Assembly: GCA_964641215.1 (NCBI GenBank)
Contig: CAZXKD010000033.1
Location: forward strand, 1 to 19,509
DNA from: 13-1-40CM-70-15 sp964641215
GTDB lineage: Bacteria; Gemmatimonadota; Gemmatimonadetes; Gemmatimonadales; GWC2-71-9
Length of the DNA stretch: 19,509 nucleotides
Direction of reading: 5' to 3'
The notes under the pieces were generated by a model. It was not told where the DNA came from. It did not search any database and was given only the letters and a program-made list of their open reading frames with translations. Position 1 is the stretch's first letter, and each line of letters opens with the position of its first letter. Below, piece after piece: positions 14,478-19,509 of the stretch. A program made the translations under genes and the position numbers.

Positions 14478-15577
14478 GGCAATTTCAGAATCGTGATTCC
14501 GGTCGGCTGCAGCGGCACCGCCGCATGCGCGACGTCCGTCTTGGTGGTGAGATCGATCACATCCACCGCCCCAGGATCAACGCCTTTGCTTTCCTGAGAG
14601 ATGAAGGCATAGCGATTGTCGGGCGAATAGGCCACGCCATGGGGGAACGGCTTGCTCGTCGGGATGCGGGAGTCCTCTGTCAGCGTTGTCGCGTCGATCA
14701 GGGAGATGCTCTGGTCCTTCTTATTGGTGACGATCACCCATCGACCGTCGGGCGAGGGCTCCACATTGTAGGCCCCATGGCCGGTTTCAATCTCTTTCAC
14801 GAGGTCGAGGGTCGCCGCGTCCAGGACCTGGAGAGTGTTGGTATGGTTGCAGGCGACATAGAGCCGCTTGTCGTCAGGGGAGACCGACACGAACGTGGGC
14901 GAGCAGGCATCGTGCAACAACGCAGCGGCGCCGCCGCCGCCCGGTGGCACATCGTGGCCAGAGATCACGGAGTGCTGCATCATCATGCCCACCCCGGTTT
15001 TGTGCCGACGCGTAATCACCAGCGTCTGCCTGTCCAGCTCCAGGATTTCGTCGGAGTTCATGCAGCTCACGTAGACCTTCGTCCCTGCGTGGTTCACCTT
15101 CACTCCATGCGGCATGTCGCACGCGGGGATCGTCGTGAGCGGCACCATCTGCGGCGTGTAGATGACGGAGACGACGTTGGTGCGGGGATGATCTCCGTAG
15201 AAATCGGAGTTGGCCACGAAGGCCAGCTCGCCGTCCGGCGTCACGCTGATCGTGGTCGGGAACATCTCCACCGGCGCCCGGCCCAGCAGGCTGTCACCGT
15301 CCACCGCCATCTTCCACAACGTGCCGTACGGCGTGCCGTGGGCGATCGACACGTAATAGTACTTCCCATCCGGTGAGACGGTGACGTTGTGCGGCCCGTC
15401 GATGTCGGCAGGCATGATGCCAACGGGTACCGTCTTGACGGTCTTGAGGGCGGTGCCGTCCCAGACGAGCTGGCTGACGATGTCACCCGACTCGCTGGCG
15501 ACGTAGATGCGGTAGTTCGGGGTCGGTGCGGCCGCCAGGCCGCCCAGCACCGCGCTCAGCCAGGAAAGCATGCGCAT
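14474..15577 (-). CDS. Exported YncE-like beta-propeller protein
   Basis: A 367-residue propeller of the YVTN/YncE type. ATG 15577 begins a short signal peptide (MRMLSWLSAVLGGLAAAP); the frame upstream to 15748 is arginine-rich and lacks the character of this protein. Blades recur with the signature SPDG-x-YV-x-N: VSPDGKYYYVS, VTPDGELAFVANS, VNHAGTKVYVSCMNSDEI, VSPDDKRLYVACNHTNT, PSPDGRWVIVTNKKDQ and YSPDNRYAFISQES. An unusual insertion (KTGVGMMMQHSV...PPGGGG) interrupts the middle blades. The propeller probably acts in the periplasm by binding a ligand or protein; several relatives bind DNA or accompany cytochromes or metallophores. There is no Shine-Dalgarno; a -10 box stands 8 nt upstream. 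It heads the chain of microprotein genes. Confidence 0.88.
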   Translation of the reverse strand: MRMLSWLSAVLGGLAAAPTPNYRIYVASESGDIVSQLVWDGTALKTVKTVPVGIMPADIDGPHNVTVSPDGKYYYVSIAHGTPYGTLWKMAVDGDSLLGRAPVEMFPTTISVTPDGELAFVANSDFYGDHPRTNVVSVIYTPQMVPLTTIPACDMPHGVKVNHAGTKVYVSCMNSDEILELDRQTLVITRRHKTGVGMMMQHSVISGHDVPPGGGGAAALLHDACSPTFVSVSPDDKRLYVACNHTNTLQVLDAATLDLVKEIETGHGAYNVEPSPDGRWVIVTNKKDQSISLIDATTLTEDSRIPTSKPFPHGVAYSPDNRYAFISQESKGVDPGAVDVIDLTTKTDVAHAAVPLQPTGITILKLP

Positions 15578-15585
15578 GGGTGGTA

Positions 15586-15614
15586 AAGATAGAGGAGGGG
15601 CGAAGTCGGCAGAA
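15586..15614 (-). promoter_or_regulatory. Probable promoter of the beta-propeller operon (leaderless)
   Basis: On the minus strand, TTCTGC (15614-15609), a 17-bp spacer and TATCTT (15591-15586). The -10 box ends 8 nt before ATG 15577, with no Shine-Dalgarno between. The -35 match is weak (3 of 6). Confidence 0.4.
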
Positions 15615-15639
15615 CCCCCGGCCGCCCTGACAGCCGCGC

Positions 15640-15654
15640 TTGCCAGATCGGCAA
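15640..15654. repeat. Short inverted repeat in the divergent propeller/hsp20 intergenic region
   Basis: TTGCC-AGATC-GGCAA is a 5-bp palindrome with a 5-nt centre in the 195-bp region between two divergent starts. It could be an operator for either gene, but it is short and resembles neither CIRCE nor HAIR. Confidence 0.3.
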
Positions 15655-15741
15655 CTCCCAGCCTCCGGCGCGCGGCACGGCCGTTGCGTGAGCGGCTCGG
15701 CGAGGCCCCCCCAGCGCGATGCGGTGGGGCCCAATCGAATG

Positions 15742-15764
15742 TTTTCACAAGGCAACCGTGGAGG
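15742..15764 (+). promoter_or_regulatory. Candidate fourU-type RNA thermometer over the hsp20 ribosome-binding site
   Basis: In the hsp20 leader the segment UUUUCAC (15742-15748) can pair with GUGGAGG (15758-15764), which contains the Shine-Dalgarno. Pairs are three Watson-Crick (C-G, A-U, C-G), then U-G, U-A, U-G, U-G, closing a 9-nt loop. Four uridines facing the Shine-Dalgarno is the defining feature of fourU thermometers, first described upstream of the small heat-shock gene agsA. Confidence 0.4.
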
Positions 15765-15772
15765 AGATCCGT

Positions 15773-16237
15773 ATGTTGAGCCTGATTCGCATGCAGCGGG
15801 ATCCGCTGGCCGAGGCGTCGAGCTTCGAGCGTCGGATCAACCGCTTCTTCAACGAGGCGCTGAGCGGTTTCGACTCGCAGTACCGAGACGGCGCGGGCGC
15901 GGCGTGGGTGCCGGCCGTAGACATCTTCGAGGAAGCGGACTCAATCCGCATCCAGGCGGAGGTGCCTGGCGTGAAGCCCGAAGACGTCAAGATCTCGGTC
16001 GAAGGGAGTGTGCTGACGATCAACGGCACGAAGCACCAGACCGCCGAAGAGCGCACGGAGCGGGTGCACCGCTACGAGCGCACTTACGGGGCCTTCGAGC
16101 GCACGTTCACCCTGCCGGCAACGGTGGACGCGGACAAGATCCGCGCGAGCTACGACCATGGTGTGCTGGCGGTGACGTTGCCGAAGGTCGAGAAGGCCAA
16201 GCCGCGGCAGATCCAGGTCGCCGTAGAGAAGAGCTGA
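15773..16237 (+). CDS. Small heat-shock protein Hsp20 (alpha-crystallin family)
   Basis: A 154-residue holdase chaperone that binds unfolding proteins in the cytoplasm and forms large oligomers. ATG 15773 follows the Shine-Dalgarno GGAGG with good spacing; the track to 15719 adds 18 non-conserved residues. An N-terminal arm (residues 1-40, with FERRINRFFNEAL) precedes the alpha-crystallin domain (about 42-145), which contains VPAVDIFEE, AEVPGVKPEDVKISVEG and the hallmark GVLAVTLPK. The tail IQVAV supplies the I-x-V/I anchor used in oligomer assembly. It is one of two plus-strand genes, divergent from the propeller operon, and ends before a strong terminator. Expression is probably heat-induced; a possible RNA thermometer overlaps its ribosome-binding site. 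The family is certain. Confidence 0.96.
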   Translation: MLSLIRMQRDPLAEASSFERRINRFFNEALSGFDSQYRDGAGAAWVPAVDIFEEADSIRIQAEVPGVKPEDVKISVEGSVLTINGTKHQTAEERTERVHRYERTYGAFERTFTLPATVDADKIRASYDHGVLAVTLPKVEKAKPRQIQVAVEKS

Positions 16238-16277
16238 GCCAGCGGCGGCTCGGTCGAGTGGATCGTACGACAAGCGG

Positions 16278-16311
16278 ACCGGCCTCACCGGAATGTGAGG
16301 CCGGTTTCGTT
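16278..16311 (+). terminator. Intrinsic terminator after hsp20
   Basis: A perfect 11-bp stem (ACCGGCCTCAC / GTGAGGCCGGT) with a 6-nt loop (CGGAAT) is followed on the plus strand by TTCGTT. It starts 40 bp after the hsp20 stop and ends beside the stop of the convergent gene at 16313, so it may stop transcripts from both sides. The T-run is present only on the plus strand. Confidence 0.8.
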
Positions 16312-16312
16312 G

Positions 16313-17209
16313 CTAGCGTGCTCTGCCTCGCAGCAACGGATCCACCAGCTGCGGCAGCTGGTGGAGCTCGAGAATCTCGAGGTTGAAGTACGGTTTCCCG
16401 TCCCACGTGATGATGATCCGTTGCGGCCAGCGGACGCCGGCGATGTCGAGCCACCCCGCCAGCCTGACCTCCTGACGCACCCGCGCGTGGGACACGGGGT
16501 CCATGACCGAATCGGCGAGGCCAGCGAGGTTGCCAGCGGCGTCGAAGGACAGATCCACGTCGGGCCGGCGTGGGTGCGAAACGCGGACGCGGCGTCGCCC
16601 CAGGGAGTCGCTCGCGAGCGGCGACAGGCGATACCCCGATCCCTGCAGCGGCACCAGACGCATGACGTGATAGAGGTAGAACTGGTCGCGCTCGTGGGTC
16701 ACCTGCTCCGGCGCGAGTGGCGTGATGGCTGCACGCCTCCCTTCCTCCCCCTGCCGCGTCCACCCGTGAGTCCCCGAGATAATCAGGGTGCGGGCAGTCG
16801 CGGGGGGCTGCCCGGCGACGGTCGTAGTCACGATGGCGCTGTCAGGAGGTTGGAGGCGCCACAGCCCTGAGAGATCCAGCGAGCGGCCGTCGACCGTGGT
16901 CATCGCCCGGCCGCGCCACTCGTACGCCCGGAACGCTCCGAGCCGCACGGCACCCCCCGCCGCGGCGATTGCCTTGTCCAGCAACGCGCGGGGGGAATCG
17001 CGATGAGGACCGAGATGGGACCCCATCCCCGACGCCGCGGCGTCGAGACGCGTCAGGGGACGGAAGGCATACCACACCGCGCGCGAGCCGAAGATGACGT
17101 ACGGTCTGCCGTCCTCCGCCCAGACCTCCTCGTGCCTCGCGCGATAGGCGGCGTAAGCGCCAAGGTAGAGCACGACCAGAGCGGCGACAATCAGCAATGC
17201 ACGCTTCAT
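16313..17209 (-). CDS. Membrane-anchored LolA-like protein of unknown function
   Basis: 298 residues with an N-terminal membrane anchor (MKRALLIVAALVVLYLGAYA), no lipobox, and a long exported domain. ATG 17209 has a GGGGGA Shine-Dalgarno and overlaps the preceding stop by 4 bp (ATGA). The region from about residue 75 reads as a series of antiparallel strands: YEWRGRAMTTVDGRSLDLSG, IVTTTVAG, RTLIISGTHGWTRQGE, VDLSFDAAGNLAGL, RQEVRLAGWLDIAGVRWPQR, IIITWDGKPYFNLEILEL. The 'D-x-x-G ... W-P' pattern with a final IxxxxINxxxxxxxF-like strand recalls the LolA/LolB lipoprotein-carrier fold family (outer-membrane lipoprotein-sorting domain). Ligand and partners are unknown. It is the last gene of the glyQS-led group. 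Confidence 0.78.
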   Translation of the reverse strand: MKRALLIVAALVVLYLGAYAAYRARHEEVWAEDGRPYVIFGSRAVWYAFRPLTRLDAAASGMGSHLGPHRDSPRALLDKAIAAAGGAVRLGAFRAYEWRGRAMTTVDGRSLDLSGLWRLQPPDSAIVTTTVAGQPPATARTLIISGTHGWTRQGEEGRRAAITPLAPEQVTHERDQFYLYHVMRLVPLQGSGYRLSPLASDSLGRRRVRVSHPRRPDVDLSFDAAGNLAGLADSVMDPVSHARVRQEVRLAGWLDIAGVRWPQRIIITWDGKPYFNLEILELHQLPQLVDPLLRGRAR

Positions 17210-17502
17210 AGCATCCCCCGCAGCTGGTCCTCGACTCGGGAATTGGGCACCGCCACCGCGCCGGCGTCGCGGGCCACCCGCAGCTCGTCGGCTCGGACGT
17301 GTGACCCGAACGCCAACACCGGGACGCCCCGAGCGACGAACGCGCGAATCCGCTCCCCCGCACTCGGGCCTCCCAGCTCGATCAGCGCCAGATCGCATGC
17401 GGCATCGTCCCGCGTCACGACGGCGCCGGCGGCCTGCACCACCGCGCCGAGCTTCGAGCGGAACAAGAGGTCCGGCGTTGCGAGGTAGACGCGCTTACCC
17501 AC
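17206..17502 (-). CDS. Atypical CheY-like pseudo-receiver protein
   Basis: 98 residues with the alternating beta/alpha layout of a response-regulator receiver domain: KRVYLATPDLLFRSKLGAVV, DLALIELGGPSAGE, VPVLAFGSHV and DAGAVAVPNSRVEDQL. At the position of the phospho-acceptor Asp (usually DLVLLDL) there is Glu42 (DLALIEL). The acidic pair after strand 1 is reduced to Asp11, and the conserved Lys before helix 5 is not visible. It is also shorter than the usual ~120 residues. It therefore probably cannot be phosphorylated in the normal way. GTG 17502 overlaps the metallopeptidase stop by 8 bp (GTGGGTAA). No kinase or DNA-binding domain is attached. The fold is inferred from pattern and could instead be another small Rossmann-like fold. 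Confidence 0.75.
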   Translation of the reverse strand: MGKRVYLATPDLLFRSKLGAVVQAAGAVVTRDDAACDLALIELGGPSAGERIRAFVARGVPVLAFGSHVRADELRVARDAGAVAVPNSRVEDQLRGML

Positions 17503-18193
17503 GCACAGGCTCCACGACGATGACGGCCTGGGTGAGCCGCGGCCGAAGCATCAGGTCGAGCAGCGACCCCCGGCGGGGCAGCACTAGCACCGCATGACCC
17601 GGCGGCGGGTCCGCCAAACCCTCGAGGGTGACGAAGGCGGGGCTCCGCAGATTCTTCGGCAACCGCACGCGGTAGCGTCGCCCGTGCCAGGTCATCTCGT
17701 ATCCGTCCCCCTTCCCCTTTCCCCGTTCCCATTCGATAAACACGTCGTCGTCCACCCTGTACACGGCGTCCGTGACCTTCTCCCCCGAGCGGTAGAAGGC
17801 GGGATCGAACGGCTGGCCCTCGTGCCGCGCGAAGTTCTGCTCGACGGCCCAGTCGAACGCCTCGAGGGCCGCGTGGTTGGCACGCCACTCCAAGTGATGG
17901 CGAAGCTCGTGGCTGAGCGTGTCCCAGGCCTCCTCATGCCAGTCGAAGTCACCCTCCCCCAGTTGGGCGAGCGCAGTGAACGAGCCATGGTACAGGATGA
18001 CGCGGGATTGCAGGTCGGCCCCGCTGCCGCTCCACTCCAGCGGGATGCACTCCCCCAGCGTGTACACTTCCGCGCGTACGGGATGGGGGACGGTCTTGGG
18101 GCTGACCTCCACCGCCACGACGCCGTCGAGATACGCCGGAGGCACACGCTGCAGCAGGCGCGCCACCAGGGCGCGGAAGTCAGCCAGCCGCAC
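17495..18193 (-). CDS. Zincin-like metallopeptidase, substrate unknown
   Basis: 232 residues. A helix-rich start (FRALVARLLQRVPPAYLDGV) leads to beta segments (VVAVEVSPKTVPHP, RVILYHGSF) and a long helix with the zinc motif HELRHH (His95, Glu96, His99). This is the order found in small zincins that resemble PF06262-type metallopeptidases. The third ligand is not obvious; an acidic residue in ALEAFDWAVEQN is a candidate. The C-terminal part has strands (YEMTWHGRRYRVRLP, SPAFVTLEGLADPPPGHAVLVLP) that look like a separate small beta domain. There is no signal peptide, so it is probably cytosolic. GTG 18193 lies 18 bp after the glycyl-tRNA synthetase stop, and its own stop overlaps the receiver-like gene by 8 bp. 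Peptidase activity is inferred from the motif only. Confidence 0.82.
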   Translation of the reverse strand: MRLADFRALVARLLQRVPPAYLDGVVAVEVSPKTVPHPVRAEVYTLGECIPLEWSGSGADLQSRVILYHGSFTALAQLGEGDFDWHEEAWDTLSHELRHHLEWRANHAALEAFDWAVEQNFARHEGQPFDPAFYRSGEKVTDAVYRVDDDVFIEWERGKGKGDGYEMTWHGRRYRVRLPKNLRSPAFVTLEGLADPPPGHAVLVLPRRGSLLDLMLRPRLTQAVIVVEPVRG

Positions 18194-18211
18194 GGCCGCC
18201 CCGACCCAACG

Positions 18212-19509
18212 TCAGCTCGCCAGCTTCTCCGTCAGGTAGTCCGTAAGTCGATCGCTCGCCACGCGCACCTGTTGTAGCGTATCCCGATCCCGGACCGTAA
18301 CGGTCTGGTCCTGCGTCGATTGGCCGTCGACGGTGATCCCGAACGGCGTACCGGCTTCGTCCTGTCGCCGGTAACGCCGCCCGATGGAGCCCCCGTCGTC
18401 ATAAAAGACGTTGAAGTGTCGGCGCAGCCGGTCATACAGTCGCCGGGCGAGCTCCGGCATGCCGTCCTTGTTGACGAGCGGGAAGACCGCTGCCTTGAGC
18501 GGCGCAAGCGAGGGCTGAAAGCGCAGCACAACGCGTTTTTCACCCTCCACGTCCTCCTCGGCATAGGCGTCGCACAGGACCACCAGCGCGGTCCGGTCCG
18601 CACCGGCGGAGGTCTCGATGACGTACGGCACGTAGCGCTCGTTGGTCGCGGTATCCAGGTATTCGAGCTTTTTGCCCGAGAATTGCTGGTGGCGGGTGAG
18701 GTCGAAGTCGGTGCGGTTGTGGATCCCCTCGAACTCGTGCCAGCCAAACGGGAACTCGTACTCGATGTCGTAGGCCTCCTTGGCGTAGTGCGCGAGCTCC
18801 TTGGGCGTGTGCTGGTGGAAGCGCAGCTTGTCGGCTCGAATGCCCAGCGCCACGAGCCATTTCATCCGCTCGGCGCGCCAGAACTCAAACCACTCCCCCT
18901 CGGTGCCAGGCTTCACGAAGAACTGCATCTCCATCTGCTCGAACTCGCGCGTCCGAAACGTGAAGTTGCCGGGCGTGATCTCGTTGCGGAACGCCTTCCC
19001 GATCTGGGCAATGCCGAACGGGATCTTCTGCCGGGAGGACTGGAGCACGTTCAGATAGTTGACGTAGATCCCCTGCGCCGTCTCGGGCCGCAAGAATATC
19101 ACGGCTGCCTGCTCCTCGACCGGTCCCATGAACGTCTTGAACATCAGGTTGAACTGCCGGGGCGCGGTGAGCGAGCCTCGGGTGCCGCAGACCGGGCACT
19201 GCGCGTCCGGCTGGCCGGGCGTCCCCTTGAGACGCGGATCGTCGGCGCGGAAGCGATTCTTGCAGTGCTTGCAGTCGACCAGCGGATCGGTGAACCCGGC
19301 GACGTGCCCAGTGGCCTCCCACACCTTGGGATGCATCAGGATCGCCGCATCGAGGCCCTCGATGTCCTCGCGCGCGTGCACCATCGCGCGCCACCAGCGC
19401 TCCTTGATGTTCTTTTTGAGTTCCACGCCCAGCGGCCCGTAGTCCCACACCGATCCGAGGCCGCCGTAGATCTCCGAGGACTGGAACACGAAGCCGCGCC
19501 GCTTGGCCA
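18212..19509 (-). CDS. glyQS: Glycyl-tRNA synthetase, class II dimeric type (5'-truncated)
   Basis: Attaches glycine to tRNA-Gly in the cytoplasm. The gene runs off the right edge: upstream of GTG 19489 the frame continues as AKRRGF, directly before the family's VFQSSEIYGG, so only a short N-terminal piece is missing. The remaining sequence shows GSVWDYGPLG, a zinc knuckle (CKHC at about 19260-19275 and CPVC at about 19187-19200), and the LRPETAQG block. Motif 2 is IGKAFRNEITP and the motif 3 region is ETSAGADRTAL. The C-terminal anticodon-binding domain is APLKAAVFPLV to RDRDTLQQVRV. This is the single-chain alpha2 (eukaryote/archaea/Gram-positive-like) form, not the alpha2beta2 GlyQ/GlyS. 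It heads the rightmost operon. Confidence 0.97.
   Translation of the reverse strand, partial: AKRRGFVFQSSEIYGGLGSVWDYGPLGVELKKNIKERWWRAMVHAREDIEGLDAAILMHPKVWEATGHVAGFTDPLVDCKHCKNRFRADDPRLKGTPGQPDAQCPVCGTRGSLTAPRQFNLMFKTFMGPVEEQAAVIFLRPETAQGIYVNYLNVLQSSRQKIPFGIAQIGKAFRNEITPGNFTFRTREFEQMEMQFFVKPGTEGEWFEFWRAERMKWLVALGIRADKLRFHQHTPKELAHYAKEAYDIEYEFPFGWHEFEGIHNRTDFDLTRHQQFSGKKLEYLDTATNERYVPYVIETSAGADRTALVVLCDAYAEEDVEGEKRVVLRFQPSLAPLKAAVFPLVNKDGMPELARRLYDRLRRHFNVFYDDGGSIGRRYRRQDEAGTPFGITVDGQSTQDQTVTVRDRDTLQQVRVASDRLTDYLTEKLAS

Noticed and set aside
15639..15668. Sigma-32-like promoter (CTTGCCA ... CCCAG) before hsp20
   Set aside because: Only partial matches to both boxes; too weak to call without transcript data.
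15578..15748. 57-residue N-terminal extension of the propeller protein
   Set aside because: Arginine-rich and non-secretory, whereas the ATG at 15577 opens a signal peptide.
15578..15772. CIRCE or HAIR heat-shock operator
   Set aside because: Neither TTAGCACTC-N9-GAGTGCTAA nor CTTGAGT-N7-ACTCAAG is present; only the short TTGCC palindrome was found.
1..19509. CRISPR array, tRNA/rRNA genes, insertion sequence or prophage
   Set aside because: Nearly all bases are taken by recognisable genes in compact order; no spaced repeats, transposase motifs, integrase or structural RNA signatures were seen by eye.

Overview
This is a gene-dense, GC-rich bacterial window. GTG starts are frequent, several neighbouring genes overlap by 4 or 8 bp, and many proteins look exported. 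Gene content and style fit an uncultured Gemmatimonadota-like soil or sediment bacterium, but that placement is inference from overall character; no rRNA or other taxonomic marker was tested. Fifteen of seventeen genes lie on the minus strand. The exceptions are the gamma-glutamyltranspeptidase at the left edge and a small heat-shock gene.

Left part (1-5140). A 5'-truncated gamma-glutamyltranspeptidase (+) converges on an exported M1 aminopeptidase with a HEAT-like tail. Next comes a glycine-zipper lipoprotein bounded by two hairpins that look like terminators.

Arginine/polyamine operon (5138-9310). From a probable leaderless promoter near 9281-9310 the minus strand encodes an archaeal-type ornithine cyclodeaminase (LOR/SDH family), an unknown 132-residue protein, a Fur-family regulator, a pyruvoyl-dependent arginine decarboxylase, an agmatinase and CcdA. 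The decarboxylase and agmatinase together give arginine -> agmatine -> putrescine + urea, and the cyclodeaminase gives ornithine -> proline. The first five genes overlap one another by 4 to 40 bp, so the Fur-like protein is probably co-translated with the polyamine enzymes.

Central chain (9366-15614). A second probable leaderless promoter drives an exported beta-propeller protein. It is followed by three tiny coupled genes (an unknown protein, a ubiquitin-fold-like protein and a two-helix membrane protein), an HDAC/acetylpolyamine-amidohydrolase-type deacetylase, an L-Ala-D/L-Glu epimerase and the replication-restart helicase PriA.

Right part (15640-19509). An hsp20 gene (+) carries a possible fourU RNA thermometer over its Shine-Dalgarno sequence and ends at a strong hairpin terminator. 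Converging on it is a minus-strand operon: glycyl-tRNA synthetase (cut by the window edge), a zincin-like metallopeptidase, a receiver-like protein with Glu in the apparent phospho-Asp position, and a membrane-anchored LolA-like protein.

The most unusual points are the Fur gene embedded in a polyamine cassette, the microprotein trio with a ubiquitin-like fold, the two matching leaderless promoters, the candidate fourU thermometer, and the pseudo-receiver.
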